64,000 nt of DNA from Actinosynnema sp042752395 (GCF_042752395.1 NZ_JBHYXZ010000001.1:71537-135536); one strand, 5' to 3'; counted from the first letter of the stretch, positions 49,812 through 61,518 are shown. Numbers and translations: made by a program. The notes: generated from the sequence alone by a model not told the origin.

Positions 49812-50375
49812 GTGGATCTCCTGGACCTGAACCGGCAGTCGCTCGACCTGAACCTGGAGCTGATGGCCGGCCTGGACGAGTCGCACCTGGACCTGGCCAC
49901 GCCGTGCGCCGGGTGGACGGTGTACGAGCTGCTGCGCCACCAGGTCGAGACGACGCTGTCGTTCGCCGCGGCGATCACCCGCACCGCCGTGGCCGAGCCG
50001 GCGAGCGACGACATGCCCACCGCCTACCGGGCGGCGGCCGACGCGGCCACCGAGGCGTTCCGCGCGGACGGGGTGCTGGAGCGCGACGCCGAGTTCCCCG
50101 GCTACGGCCGCCGGCCGGGCCGCGACCTGGTGGCCGCGCACTTCGTGGACGGCCTGGTGCACTCCTGGGACCTGCGCCGCGCGATCGGCGTGGACAGCGC
50201 GCTCGACCCGGAGCTGGCCACCGCCGCCTTCCGGATGGCCCGCCGCTACCCGACCACGCCGGACGTGCGCGGGCCCGGCGCGGCGTTCGCGCTGCCGGTC
50301 CCCGTGCCGGACGACGCGCCGATCACCGACCGCCTGGTCGGGCTGCTGGGCCGTTCGCCGCGCTGGCCGGCGTGA
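49812..50375 (+). CDS. TIGR03086-type DinB-like metal-binding protein
   Basis: A 187-residue four-helix bundle of the maleylpyruvate isomerase/DinB superfamily. LATPCAGWTVYELLRHQVET contributes one metal His, and AHFVDGLVHSWDLRRAIG the H-x7-H pair. These proteins use mycothiol or metal-assisted thiol chemistry. GTG 49812 has GGAGG at the right distance. Regulated by the divergent TetR protein through the palindrome directly upstream. Confidence 0.8.
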   Translation: MDLLDLNRQSLDLNLELMAGLDESHLDLATPCAGWTVYELLRHQVETTLSFAAAITRTAVAEPASDDMPTAYRAAADAATEAFRADGVLERDAEFPGYGRRPGRDLVAAHFVDGLVHSWDLRRAIGVDSALDPELATAAFRMARRYPTTPDVRGPGAAFALPVPVPDDAPITDRLVGLLGRSPRWPA

Positions 50376-50499
50376 CGACCCCGGGCCGGGGGCGCGACCG
50401 CAGGGGGAGGCGCCCCCGGCCCGTACCACCCCGGTATGACGTCGGGGTCGGCACCGCGGACCGACGACCCGCGACCCGATCGCGCCTAGCGTTCGGTGC

Positions 50500-50799
50500 G
50501 TGAGCACGCCATTCGCCCGTCTCGGGATCCACCCGCGGCCCGGTGTCGCCCGGGCCGTCGTCGCGGCCGTGCCCGCGCTGCTCGCCCTGTACCTGGCCGC
50601 CCGCGGCCGGCTCTACCCGCTCTGGCCGGACACCGCCGGCGCCCTCGGCCACCCGTTCACCGCCGACCCCGGCCTCGGCGGCGCGTGGGGCGGTCCCACC
50701 CTCGCCGGGGCGTGGCTCGTGCACGCCCTGATCGCGCTCGGCGGCCAGGTGCTCTGCCTCGCCGCGCTGCGCGCCCTCTACCGGCCGCGGAACCGCTAG
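50500..50799 (+). CDS. Small membrane protein, unknown function
   Basis: A 99-residue protein with two hydrophobic helices (VARAVVAAVPALLALYLAA and AWLVHALIALGGQVLCLAAL) separated by a Gly/Pro-rich loop. GTG 50500 follows TAGCGT (50487-50492) by seven bases, a leaderless arrangement. Its stop TAG shares CTAG with the convergent HxlR gene. Confidence 0.6.
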   Translation: MSTPFARLGIHPRPGVARAVVAAVPALLALYLAARGRLYPLWPDTAGALGHPFTADPGLGGAWGGPTLAGAWLVHALIALGGQVLCLAALRALYRPRNR

Positions 50800-51227
50800 G
50801 CCGGCTCGGACCGCACGTCGTCGTCCGGCACGACCGCGCCTTCGTCGTCCACGAACCGCACCCGCACCGGGCGTCCGTCGACCGACCGGTACGCGACCCC
50901 CGTCGCGGTGCGCGGCAGGTGCTCGTCGCCCCACTGCTGGAGGGCGCACAGCACCAGGTTCAACCGCCGGCCCGCCTCGGTGAGGCGGTAGCCGTCGCGC
51001 GGGCGCTGGCCCGGCTCCCGGTAGCCCTGCCGGGCCAGCAGACCGGCGTCGACCAGCTTCGCGAGCCTGGCCGCGAGCACGTCGGACGCGATGCCGAGCC
51101 GCGCGCGGAACTCCGAGAAGCGGGTCGCACCCACGAACGCCTCGCGCAGCACGAGGAGGGTCCAGCGCTCGCCGACCACGTCCACCGCCCTGGCCAGCGA
51201 GCAGGTCGACCCGTCGGGTTCCGTCAC
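50796..51227 (-). CDS. HxlR-family transcriptional regulator
   Basis: A 143-residue regulator. CSLARAVDVVGERWTLLVLR is the family signature with the sensing Cys near residue 9, followed by FSEFRARLGIASDVLAARLA and wing QRPRDGYRLTEAG. GTG 51227 gives the normal HxlR start. Divergent from a short-chain dehydrogenase; the palindrome at 51274-51290 between them is the likely operator. Confidence 0.88.
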   Translation of the reverse strand: MTEPDGSTCSLARAVDVVGERWTLLVLREAFVGATRFSEFRARLGIASDVLAARLAKLVDAGLLARQGYREPGQRPRDGYRLTEAGRRLNLVLCALQQWGDEHLPRTATGVAYRSVDGRPVRVRFVDDEGAVVPDDDVRSEPA

Positions 51228-51273
51228 GTTCCCCAGTATGGCCCGGTCACGCGCCCGGAGCCGGTCCCGGCTA

Positions 51274-51290
51274 AGTTGGAAATACCAACT
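51274..51290. promoter_or_regulatory. HxlR-type operator palindrome
   Basis: AGTTGG-AAATA-CCAACT, a perfect 6-bp inverted repeat just upstream of the SDR start (51309) and of the divergent HxlR gene. Short palindromes of this spacing are typical HxlR sites. Confidence 0.65.
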
Positions 51291-51308
51291 CACCTGGGAG
51301 ACAGACCC

Positions 51309-52010
51309 ATGAAGATCGCCAACTCGGTCGCGCTGGTCACCGGGTCCAACCGCGGCCTGGGCCGGCACTTCGCCCGCCAGCTGGTGGAGCGGGGCGCGGC
51401 GAAGGTCTACGCGACCGCGCGCGACGCCGGCGCGGTGGACCTGCCGGGCGTCGAGGCGCTGCCGCTGGACATCACCGACCCGGCGGCCGTGGCCGCCGCC
51501 GCGGCCCTCGCGCGCGACGTGACCCTGCTGGTCAACAACGCGGGCATCATCACCGGGGCGAACCTGGTCACCGGCGACCCGGCCGAGATCAGGCGGGAGA
51601 TGGACACGCACTTCTACGGCACCCTGGAGGTGATCCGCGCGTTCGCGCCGGTCCTCGCGGCCAACGGCGGCGGCGCGATCCTGAACGTGCTGTCCTCGAT
51701 GTCGTGGGTGTCCTACGACCGCGCCACCGCCTACAGCGCGGCCAAGGCGGCGCAGTGGAGCCTCACCAACGGCGTCCGGGTGGAGCTGGCGGCGCAGGGC
51801 ACGCTGGTCACCGGCCTGCACCTCGGGCCGACCGACACGGACATGACGGCGGGCCTCGACGTGCCGAAGAACGACCCGGCCGACGTCGTCCGCGCCGCCC
51901 TGGACGGCATCGAGGCCGATCGGGTCGAGGTGCTGGCCGACCAGGGCGTCGTGGAGCTGAAGGCCGCGCTGTCCGCCGACCCGCGCGTGCTCTACCCGCA
52001 GGTCGTCTGA
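51309..52010 (+). CDS. Short-chain dehydrogenase/reductase
   Basis: A 233-residue classical SDR. NAD(P) motif TGSNRGLG (near residue 12-19), NNAGI, catalytic Ser in LSSMSW, and YSAAK (Tyr and Lys). Basic residues after the glycine motif (R, H) fit NADP preference. Substrate unknown; the HxlR pairing suggests detoxification of an aldehyde or quinone. ATG 51309. Confidence 0.88.
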   Translation: MKIANSVALVTGSNRGLGRHFARQLVERGAAKVYATARDAGAVDLPGVEALPLDITDPAAVAAAAALARDVTLLVNNAGIITGANLVTGDPAEIRREMDTHFYGTLEVIRAFAPVLAANGGGAILNVLSSMSWVSYDRATAYSAAKAAQWSLTNGVRVELAAQGTLVTGLHLGPTDTDMTAGLDVPKNDPADVVRAALDGIEADRVEVLADQGVVELKAALSADPRVLYPQVV

Positions 52011-52017
52011 CCGCGGG

Positions 52018-52045
52018 TCCGGGGGCGCCGGCGCGCGCCCCCGGA
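52018..52045. terminator. Bidirectional terminator hairpin
   Basis: 11-bp stem TCCGGGGGCGC / GCGCCCCCGGA between the convergent SDR gene and the oppF-like gene. Confidence 0.6.
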
Positions 52046-52053
52046 CACCGGGC

Positions 52054-54182
<2,129 letters not shown>

Positions 54183-54187
54183 CGCCG

Positions 54188-55114
54188 CTACCTCCGGTTC
54201 TTCGGGTCGAGGGCCTCGCGCAGCGACTCGCCGAGCAGCGTGAAGCCCAGCGCGACGACGATGATGGCCAGCGCCGGGTACAGGGCCAGCTCGAACTTCA
54301 CGTCGATGTACGCCTGCGACTTGCTCAGCATCAGGCCCCACTCGGCCCGGTTCGGGTCGGGGTCGCCCAGGCCCAGGAACGACAGCGACGCGGCCTCGAT
54401 GATCGAGGTCGCGAGGGTCAGCGTGGCCTGCACGATCACCGGCCCCAGCGAGTTCGGCAGCATGTGCCGGAACACGATGGTCCGCCGCTTCACGCCCAGG
54501 GACGTCGCGGCCAGCACGTGGTCGCTGTGCCGCTGGCTGAGCATCGACCCGCGCAGCAGGCGGGCGAAGATCGGCACGCTGACCACGGCCACCGCGATGA
54601 TCACCGTGGTCTGGCTGCCGCGGCTGGCCAGCGCGGCGATGGAGATCGCCAGCAGCAGGCTCGGCACGGACAGCAGGATGTCGGTCACCCGCATCAGCAG
54701 GGTGTCCACCCAGCCGCCGAGCGCGCCCGCGAGGCCGCCGATCAGCATGCCGATCGCGGCGCCGACCAGCGTCGCCACCACGCCGACGATGAGCGACTGC
54801 TGCGAGGCGACCAGCAGCCGGCTGAAGAAGTCGCGGCCGAACTCGTCGCTGCCGAGCAGGAAGCCCGGCTGGGGGCCGGGGATCGAGTCGGCCCGCAGGT
54901 TCTCCAGCAGCTCCGGGTACCGGACGAACGGGTCCTTGGGCGCCAGGAACGGCGCGAAGATCGACAGCAGCACGAACGCCAGCACGATGACCGCGCCGGT
55001 GATGGCGACCGGGTTGCGCGCCATCCGCTTGAAGGCGTCCGCCGCCAGGCTGGTGCCCGCCGACTCGGCCAGGGCGTCGACCTTCTTCTTCTTGCGGTCC
55101 AGCAAGGAGGTCAT
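54188..55114 (-). CDS. oppC: Peptide ABC transporter permease (OppC-like)
   Basis: A 308-residue inner-membrane permease with six hydrophobic helices, the N-terminal OppC-N segment (RMARNPVAITGAVIVLAFVL), the EAA loop ATSLGVKRRTIVFRHMLPNS and closing ALGFTLLGESLREALDP. ATG 55114 overlaps the oppB stop (ATGA). Confidence 0.92.
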   Translation of the reverse strand: MTSLLDRKKKKVDALAESAGTSLAADAFKRMARNPVAITGAVIVLAFVLLSIFAPFLAPKDPFVRYPELLENLRADSIPGPQPGFLLGSDEFGRDFFSRLLVASQQSLIVGVVATLVGAAIGMLIGGLAGALGGWVDTLLMRVTDILLSVPSLLLAISIAALASRGSQTTVIIAVAVVSVPIFARLLRGSMLSQRHSDHVLAATSLGVKRRTIVFRHMLPNSLGPVIVQATLTLATSIIEAASLSFLGLGDPDPNRAEWGLMLSKSQAYIDVKFELALYPALAIIVVALGFTLLGESLREALDPKNRR

Positions 55115-56115
55115 GACGTCCGCACCCTCGGGTCGATGATGGCGTAGGAGATGTCGACCAGGAGGTTCACCAGCACGTACACCGCCGCGGCCAGCAGGAT
55201 CAGCGCCTGCAGCCGGGGGTAGTCGCGGCGCTGGATGCCCTCGCTGAGCAGCGAGCCGAGCCCGCCCCACGCGAACACCTTCTCGGTCAGCACCGCGCCG
55301 CCGAGCAGCAACCCGGTCTGCAGGCCGATCGTGGTCGACACCGGCAGCAGCGCGTTGCGCAGCACGTGCCGGGTGCGCACCACGGTCGCCTGCAGGCCCT
55401 TGGCGTTGGCGGTGCGGATGAAGTCCTCGTTCAGCACGTCCAGCACGGACGCGCGGGTGATCCGGACGATCACCGCCAGCGGGATGCTGCTCAGCGCGAT
55501 CGCCGGGAGCACGAGGTGCCACAGCGCGTTCGCGGTGGCGTCCCACTCGCCGGTGAGCATCCCGTCGAGGGTGGCGAACCCGGTGACCCGGGTGGCGTCG
55601 ATGTCCGCGTCCTGGCGACTGGACGGCGGCAGCAGCCCCAGCTCCTGCGCGAACACGTACTTGAGCACGATGCCCAGGAAGAACACCGGGACGGCGATGC
55701 CGGTCAGGGTGCCGACGATGGTCAGGTTGTCGAAGAACTTGCCCCGGTGGCTCGCCGCCAGGTAGCCGAGGGGGATGCCGAGCGCGATCGCGAACAGCAG
55801 GGCCACCACGGACAGCTCGATGGTGGCGGGCAGCGCGCGGCCGATCTCCTCCAGCACCGGGTCGGCCGAGATGATCGAGTTGCCCATGTCGCCGGTCAGC
55901 ATCCGACCGAGGAACTTGAAGTACTGGAGGTACACGGGCTGGTCGAGCCCCATGACCTGCTCCAGCGCGGCGACTTTCTCGGGGGTGGCCTTGTCGCCGA
56001 GCAACGCCGTGGCCGGGCCACCGGGCAGTGACCGCAACCAGGCGAACACCAGCACCGACAGGACGAAAAGCGTGGGTATCGCTTGCAACAGGCGGCGAAT
56101 GGTGAATCGCAGCAT
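55111..56115 (-). CDS. oppB: Peptide ABC transporter permease (OppB-like)
   Basis: A 334-residue permease with six helices. RFTIRRLLQAIPTLFVLSVL is the OppB N-terminus and ANAKGLQATVVRTRHVLRNA the EAA loop. Pairs with OppC. Preceded by an intercistronic hairpin that separates it from the binding-protein gene. Confidence 0.92.
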   Translation of the reverse strand: MLRFTIRRLLQAIPTLFVLSVLVFAWLRSLPGGPATALLGDKATPEKVAALEQVMGLDQPVYLQYFKFLGRMLTGDMGNSIISADPVLEEIGRALPATIELSVVALLFAIALGIPLGYLAASHRGKFFDNLTIVGTLTGIAVPVFFLGIVLKYVFAQELGLLPPSSRQDADIDATRVTGFATLDGMLTGEWDATANALWHLVLPAIALSSIPLAVIVRITRASVLDVLNEDFIRTANAKGLQATVVRTRHVLRNALLPVSTTIGLQTGLLLGGAVLTEKVFAWGGLGSLLSEGIQRRDYPRLQALILLAAAVYVLVNLLVDISYAIIDPRVRTS

Positions 56116-56137
56116 GGGGGAATCCTCGGAACAGCAC

Positions 56138-56172
56138 GAGTGGTGGCGCCCGGGGTTCGAGCGCCACCACTC
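56138..56172 (-). terminator. Intercistronic hairpin between oppA and oppB
   Basis: 12-bp stem GAGTGGTGGCGC / GCGCCACCACTC with an 11-nt loop, after the binding-protein stop and before oppB. Such hairpins stabilise the upstream message and lower downstream expression, giving excess binding protein. Confidence 0.65.
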
Positions 56173-56187
56173 ATGGGCTTGGACGGG

Positions 56188-57867
56188 TCAGTCCTTGGTC
56201 ACCGTGTCGAAGCGCTCGTCGGTCAGCGGGCTCGGGATCAGGCCCTTGATCTTCTTGTTCACCACGATGCCGGGCGGCGAGTGCGAGATCGGCACGGCGG
56301 GCAGGTACTTGCTCAGCAGGTTGCGGTTGACCTGCTTCCACGCGTCGGCGTGCTGGTCCGGGTCGACCACGGCGTCGGCCGCGGCGATCTCGCCGAACAG
56401 GGCCGGGTCGTCGAAGCCGAACTCGGGCTTCGACCGGCCGAAGAACGTGCCCGCGAAGTTGCCGGCGTCGTTGTAGTCACCGGTCCAGCCGAGCAGGTGC
56501 AGGTCGTGCTTGCCGAACTTCTGCACGTCGTCCTTGTAGCCGCCGTTCCACGGGCGGGGCACCGTCTCGACGTTGATGCCGACGGCCTTGAGGTCCTCGG
56601 CCATCGCCGCGGCGTAGTCCACCGGGTTCGGCATGTACGGCCGGCTGACCTCGGTCGGCACGTAGAACTTCAGCGTCAGGTTCTCCGCGCCGGCCTGCTT
56701 GAGCAGGTCCTTCGCCTTGGCCGGGTCGTAGGCGTACTTCGTCACGTCGTCGGCGTAGCCCGCGACCGTCTTGGGCTGGTACTGCGTGGCGACCTCGGCG
56801 CCCTCGGGCAGCTTGGTCTTGACGAGCTGCTCGCGGTTGACCGCGTAGGCGATGGCCTGGCGCACCCGCAGGTCCTTAAGGGCCGGCGTGTTCGCCTGGT
56901 TGATGCCCAGGTACATGATGTTGAACGCGGGGCGGATCAGCACGTCGAAGCCGTCGCCCTCCAGGGACTTGAAGTCCGCCGGGCTCGGGTAGTCGTAGGC
57001 GTCGATCGTGCCCGCCTTCAGCTCCTGCTTGCGGGCGTTCTCGTCCTCGATGATCTTGAAGATCACCTTGTCGAGCTTGGCCTTCTCCCCGTAGTAGTCC
57101 TCGTTGCGGACCAGGGTGATGGTGTTGTTGGCCTTGTCGTAGCTCTCGAACTTGAACGCGCCGGTGCCGGTCGGGTGGTCGGTCGCGTACGCCGGGTAGC
57201 TGAACGACTCGCCGGACTGCGTGACCGCGTCCGCGTCGTACTTCTTCAGCGCCTCGGGGCTGGAGATCGAGAACGAGGTGAGGCCGAACGCGGCGGGCAG
57301 CGCGCTGCTGTAGGCGTTCAGGTTCAGGACGGCGGTGCTCTCGTCCTTGGCCTCGCACGACTTGTACAGCGGGTCGCCGGACGCGTCGCCCTCGTTCTTC
57401 GCGAAGCCCTTGAAGATGTCCGCGTAGTAGATCATCTGGCTCTGGGCGGCGGCGCCCTTCATGTTGAACCAGCGGTCGAAGTTGAAGCAGACGGCTTCGG
57501 CGTTGAACGGCGTGCCGTCGTGGAACTTCACGCCCTTGCGGAGGCTGAACGTGACCGTCTTGCCGTCCGGGGACAGCTCCCACTTCTCCGCGAGGCCGGG
57601 CGCCAGGTCGGCGGTGCCGCGCTTGTAGGTGATGAGCGTGTCGTAGATCTGCCGGGCCGGGCGGAGGCTCTCACCGTCGTCGTTGAAGATCGGGTCGAAG
57701 TTCTTCGGCTTGCCCGCCGCGCCGAAGATCAGCGTGCCCCCGGTCTTGCCGGCCGCGTCGTCCCCACCCCGCTGTGATTCAGCGCAGGCGGACAGTGCGA
57801 GCACGGCGACGCCGGTCAGGCCGATCGCGGCCGTCCATCGGCGTCGCGCCGTTCGGGAAAGAGCCAT
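56188..57867 (-). CDS. oppA: Peptide-binding lipoprotein (OppA-like, SBP_bac_5)
   Basis: A 559-residue extracytoplasmic binding lipoprotein. Basic N-terminus, hydrophobic helix and lipobox LSAC (Cys near residue 27). The body matches SBP family 5: WELSPDGKTVTFSLRKGVKF near residue 115 and TLVRNEDYYGEKAKLDKVIF. Captures oligopeptides or related ligands for OppBCDF. ATG 57867 is preferred to TTG 57870, with AGGGG upstream. First gene of the operon; divergent from the SARP gene. Confidence 0.92.
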   Translation of the reverse strand: MALSRTARRRWTAAIGLTGVAVLALSACAESQRGGDDAAGKTGGTLIFGAAGKPKNFDPIFNDDGESLRPARQIYDTLITYKRGTADLAPGLAEKWELSPDGKTVTFSLRKGVKFHDGTPFNAEAVCFNFDRWFNMKGAAAQSQMIYYADIFKGFAKNEGDASGDPLYKSCEAKDESTAVLNLNAYSSALPAAFGLTSFSISSPEALKKYDADAVTQSGESFSYPAYATDHPTGTGAFKFESYDKANNTITLVRNEDYYGEKAKLDKVIFKIIEDENARKQELKAGTIDAYDYPSPADFKSLEGDGFDVLIRPAFNIMYLGINQANTPALKDLRVRQAIAYAVNREQLVKTKLPEGAEVATQYQPKTVAGYADDVTKYAYDPAKAKDLLKQAGAENLTLKFYVPTEVSRPYMPNPVDYAAAMAEDLKAVGINVETVPRPWNGGYKDDVQKFGKHDLHLLGWTGDYNDAGNFAGTFFGRSKPEFGFDDPALFGEIAAADAVVDPDQHADAWKQVNRNLLSKYLPAVPISHSPPGIVVNKKIKGLIPSPLTDERFDTVTKD

Positions 57868-58097
57868 CAAACACCCCTAGTGGAAATCCGGGATCTCACG
57901 GTGTGGTCACGGACGATAACCGGTCCCCACGACCCTTCCGACGTAACAGAGGTCACGATCCGGCCACGTGGATCGGCATTCGCCTGCGTCCGGCGCACCG
58001 CCGCTGACCCAACGTGACCACGGAAGATCGGGCGAACGCGCTCCGACGCTGTACAACGGACAACGGAAACCTGCACACGTGCGGAGGGAGGTCGCCG

Positions 58098-61000
58098 GTG
58101 AGCCCTGTGGTCGAGTTCCGCGTCCTCGGCCCGTTGCAGGTGCTGGTCGACGGCGAGCAGGTCCCGGTGCGGGCGGGACGGCAGCGCTCGCTGCTGGTGT
58201 CGCTGCTCATGCGCGCCGGCGCCGGGGTCTCGGTGGACGAGCTGGCCGAGCACATCTGGGGCGCGGAGCCCCCGGCGCGGGCCCGCGGCACGTTGCAGAC
58301 CTACGTGATGCGGCTGCGGCAGGTGCTGGGCCCGGCGGTGCCGATCCGGACCGTGCCCGACGGCTACCTGATCGACGTCGACGAGCGCACCATCGACGTG
58401 ACGCGGTTCGAGCAGCTCGTCGAGGAGGGCGAGCAGGAGCGGGCCGCGGGCCGGCTGGAGTCCGCGTCGGCGATCTTCACCGCCGCGCTCGGCCTGTGGC
58501 GGGGCCCGGCGATGGTGGACGTGCCGTCGGAGGTGCTGCACCGCGACGAGGTGCCCCGCCTGGGCGAGCGGCGGCTGCACGTGGAGGAGCGCCGGGTCGA
58601 GGTGGACCTGGAGCTGGGCCGCCACGCCGAGCTGATCCCCGAGCTGTCCCGGCTGACCAGCGAGCACCCGCTGCGGGAGCGGCTGTGGGCGCAGCTCATG
58701 GTCGCGCTGTACCGGTCCGGGCGGCAGGCCGACGCGCTGGGCGCGTACCGGCGGGTCAGCGGGCTGCTGGCCGAGCAGCTCGGCATCGACCCGGGCGACG
58801 AGCTGCGGCGGGTGCACCAGCAGGTGCTGGGCGGGTCGCCCACGCTCGACCCGGGGCAGGGCGCGGCGACGGCGGGCCGGCGGGACCGGGTGGTGCCCTC
58901 CCAGCTGCCCGCCGACATCGGCGACTTCGTGGGCCGTGAGCAGGCCGTGCAGCTCATCGAGGCGTTGTTGCGCACGGCGCAGGGCGTGCCGGTGGTGACG
59001 CTGGCCGGGCCGCCCGGCGTGGGCAAGACCGCGTTGGCGGTGCACGCGGCGCACCAGATGCGGCGGTTCTTCCCCGACGGGCAGCTCTACGTGAACCTGC
59101 GCGGGTACGCCCAGGGGCCGCCGCTGAGCGCGGTGGACGTGCTGCCGCGGTTCCTGCGGGCGCAGGGCGTGCCGCCCGAGTCCGTGCCGCTGGACCAGGA
59201 CGAACAGGAGGCGATGTTCCGGTCGCGGCTCACCGGGCAGCAGGTGCTGCTGGTCCTCGACAACGCCGCCAACGCCGAGCAGATCCGGCCGCTGCTGCCC
59301 GGCTCGCCGGGGTGCGCGGTGCTCGTGACCAGCCGCGACACCCTCCGCGGCCTGGCGGTCAGCCACGCCGCGTCCAACGTGCGGCTGGACGTGCTCGACC
59401 GGTCCGAGACGCGGGCGCTGCTGGCCGGGATGCTCGGCGAGGACGTGGTGGCGTCGCAGTCCGAGGCGGCCGACGAGCTGGCCGAGCTGTGCGCGCACCT
59501 GCCGCTGGCGCTGCGGATCGCGGCGGCGAACCTCCTGTCCCGGCCGGAGATCACCATCGCGTCGTACGTGGAGGAGCTGCGGGCCGGCAACCGGCTCGCG
59601 GCGCTGGCCGTGGAGGGCGACGAGCGGGCGGCCGTGCACGCCGCGTTCGACCTGTCGTACACGGCGTTGAAGCCGGAGCTGGCCTCGCTGTTCCGGCTGC
59701 TCAGCCTCGCGCCGGGCGACATCACCCCGGACGTCGCGGCCGCGCTGGGCGGGCTGACCACGCAGGACGCGCGCCGCCGGCTCGACCGGCTGGCCACGGC
59801 GAACCTCGTGGACAACCACGCGCCCGGCCGCTACCAGTTCCACGACCTGCTGCGGGACTACGCGGCCGAGCGGCGCGAGGTCGAGGACGACCCGGCGGAG
59901 ACCGCGCAGGCCTCGAAGCGGCTGCTGGACTGGTCGATCCGGTCGGTGGACAACGCCACGGACGCGTTCAAGAGCACGCTGCTGCGGCTGCCGCGGACCG
60001 ACGTCGTGGCGGGCGTCACGCCGCGCCTGTTCTCCACCTCGGCGGAGGCGCTGGCCTGGCTGGACGCCGAGCGCGGCAACCTGGTCGGGCTCGTGGTGCA
60101 CGCCGCCGACCGCCGGCCGGACCGGGACGTGTGGCAGCTCGCCGACGCGTTGCGGCGCTACTTCTACACGATCGGCCTGCCGGTGGAGTGGCTGGCGACC
60201 GCGAAGGCCGGGCTGGCGGTGGCGCAGGAGTCGCAGGACGCGCTCGGCGAGGTGGCGATGCTGTCGTCGCTGGGCACCCTGTACTGGGCGATCGGGCAGC
60301 ACCGCGTGGCCGCCGACTACTTCCGCCGGGCGATCCCGATCCAGCAGCGCACCGGCGCCGCGCCCGCCGTGGAGGCCGCCGTGCTGGCGAACCTCGGCGC
60401 GGTCTGCATCGACGTGGGCGACCTGGAGCAGGCCGCCGGGCACCTGGAACGCGCGCTGGTGATCACCCGGACCATCGGCGCGCTCCAGCAGGAGGGCATC
60501 GCCCAGCTCAACCTCGGCGGCGTCTACATGCAGCTCGGGCAGCTCGACCGGGCGGTGTCGTCGTTCGAGGGCGCGCTGGACGTCGGCAACCGGCTGGGCG
60601 CGTGGATGACGCAGGCCGACAGCCACCGGGCGCTGGCCGAGGTGCACCTGTTCCTCGGGCAGCCGCAGCGGGCCGCGCAGCTCTACGAGAGGTGCGGGGA
60701 GCTGTACGAGCGGGCCGGCGCGCGGCGGTTGGCGCACATCGCGCACGAGGGCTTGGCGTTGACCTACGTGATGCGGGGACGCTGGACCGAGGCGGAGCAC
60801 GAGGCCGGGCGGGCGGTGGCGATCGCGCAGGAGCTGGGCAACCTGAAGGGGCTGTGCGACGCGAAGAACGCCCTCGGCGAGGCGTTGTGCGGGCTGGGCA
60901 GGCTGGACGAGGCGGTGGAGCACACGACCGAGGCGCTGCGGATCGCCGAGGAGACCGGCTACCCGCTGGGCATCTGCGCGGCCCGGCGTGGCCTCGCGCT

Positions 61001-61361
61001 GACCCACCGGGCGGCGGGCCGGTGGGACGAGGCGCGGTACTCGGCGAGCCAGGCGCTGGACAGCGCGGTCCGCTACCGGCTGCGGATCGCCGAAGTCGAC
61101 GTGCTGGCCGTGCTGGGGCGGATCCGGCTCGACCAGGGCGACGTGGCGCAGGCGCTCGACCTGGCGCTGCGGTGCGCGGCGGCGAGCGCGACCACGGGGC
61201 AGCGGTTCGTGCAGGCCAGGGCCGCGCACCTGGCCGGTGACGCGCTGGCCGCCCGCGGGGACCTCGCGGGCGCGCGGCGGCACTGGCAGGGCGCGCTGGA
61301 GTGGTTCACCGCGATCGGGTCGCCGGAGGCGGACGTCGTCCGGGCATCGCTGGACCGGTGA
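58098..61361 (+). CDS. SARP-family regulator with NB-ARC and TPR domains (AfsR-like)
   Basis: A 1087-residue regulator. Residues 1-95 form an OmpR-type DNA-binding domain (VEFRVLGPLQVLVDGEQVPV), about 100-245 the bacterial activation domain, then an NB-ARC STAND ATPase with P-loop GPPGVGKT (304-311) and LLVLDNAANAEQIRPLLPGS, and a C-terminal array of TPRs (from about 640). AfsR-like proteins switch on secondary metabolism. GTG 58098 has GAGGGAGG at nine bases; the in-frame start at 58014 lacks one. No biosynthetic cluster is adjacent; the divergent opp operon is one possible target. Confidence 0.9.
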   Translation: MSPVVEFRVLGPLQVLVDGEQVPVRAGRQRSLLVSLLMRAGAGVSVDELAEHIWGAEPPARARGTLQTYVMRLRQVLGPAVPIRTVPDGYLIDVDERTIDVTRFEQLVEEGEQERAAGRLESASAIFTAALGLWRGPAMVDVPSEVLHRDEVPRLGERRLHVEERRVEVDLELGRHAELIPELSRLTSEHPLRERLWAQLMVALYRSGRQADALGAYRRVSGLLAEQLGIDPGDELRRVHQQVLGGSPTLDPGQGAATAGRRDRVVPSQLPADIGDFVGREQAVQLIEALLRTAQGVPVVTLAGPPGVGKTALAVHAAHQMRRFFPDGQLYVNLRGYAQGPPLSAVDVLPRFLRAQGVPPESVPLDQDEQEAMFRSRLTGQQVLLVLDNAANAEQIRPLLPGSPGCAVLVTSRDTLRGLAVSHAASNVRLDVLDRSETRALLAGMLGEDVVASQSEAADELAELCAHLPLALRIAAANLLSRPEITIASYVEELRAGNRLAALAVEGDERAAVHAAFDLSYTALKPELASLFRLLSLAPGDITPDVAAALGGLTTQDARRRLDRLATANLVDNHAPGRYQFHDLLRDYAAERREVEDDPAETAQASKRLLDWSIRSVDNATDAFKSTLLRLPRTDVVAGVTPRLFSTSAEALAWLDAERGNLVGLVVHAADRRPDRDVWQLADALRRYFYTIGLPVEWLATAKAGLAVAQESQDALGEVAMLSSLGTLYWAIGQHRVAADYFRRAIPIQQRTGAAPAVEAAVLANLGAVCIDVGDLEQAAGHLERALVITRTIGALQQEGIAQLNLGGVYMQLGQLDRAVSSFEGALDVGNRLGAWMTQADSHRALAEVHLFLGQPQRAAQLYERCGELYERAGARRLAHIAHEGLALTYVMRGRWTEAEHEAGRAVAIAQELGNLKGLCDAKNALGEALCGLGRLDEAVEHTTEALRIAEETGYPLGICAARRGLALTHRAAGRWDEARYSASQALDSAVRYRLRIAEVDVLAVLGRIRLDQGDVAQALDLALRCAAASATTGQRFVQARAAHLAGDALAARGDLAGARRHWQGALEWFTAIGSPEADVVRASLDR

Positions 61362-61433
61362 GGCAGGCTTCCGCCCAGCCGCGCCGGGGACCCGGGCGTT
61401 CGGGCGTCGGTGCTCGGGCGTCGGCTGCCGGGG

Positions 61434-61498
61434 CGTCGGCGACTCGACCGCCGGGTGCTCGGCGTCGAGTGGTCGGACGTCGGCGACTCGACCGCCGG
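61434..61498. repeat. Two 21-bp direct repeats in intergenic region
   Basis: A 21-bp unit beginning CGTCGGCGACTCGACC occurs at 61434-61454 and 61478-61498, 44 bp apart, in the gap between the SARP gene and a kinase-like gene. The unit also has inverted partial matches (GGCGTCGAGTGG) between copies. No function assigned. Confidence 0.45.
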
Positions 61499-61518
61499 TG
61501 CCCGGGGTCGGGTCGTGG

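Noticed and set aside
57867..61283. 1138-codon open frame antisense to the SARP gene
   Set aside because: Arg/His/Val/Gln-rich translation with no domain; typical third-position GC shadow of the real plus-strand gene, whose domains are clear.
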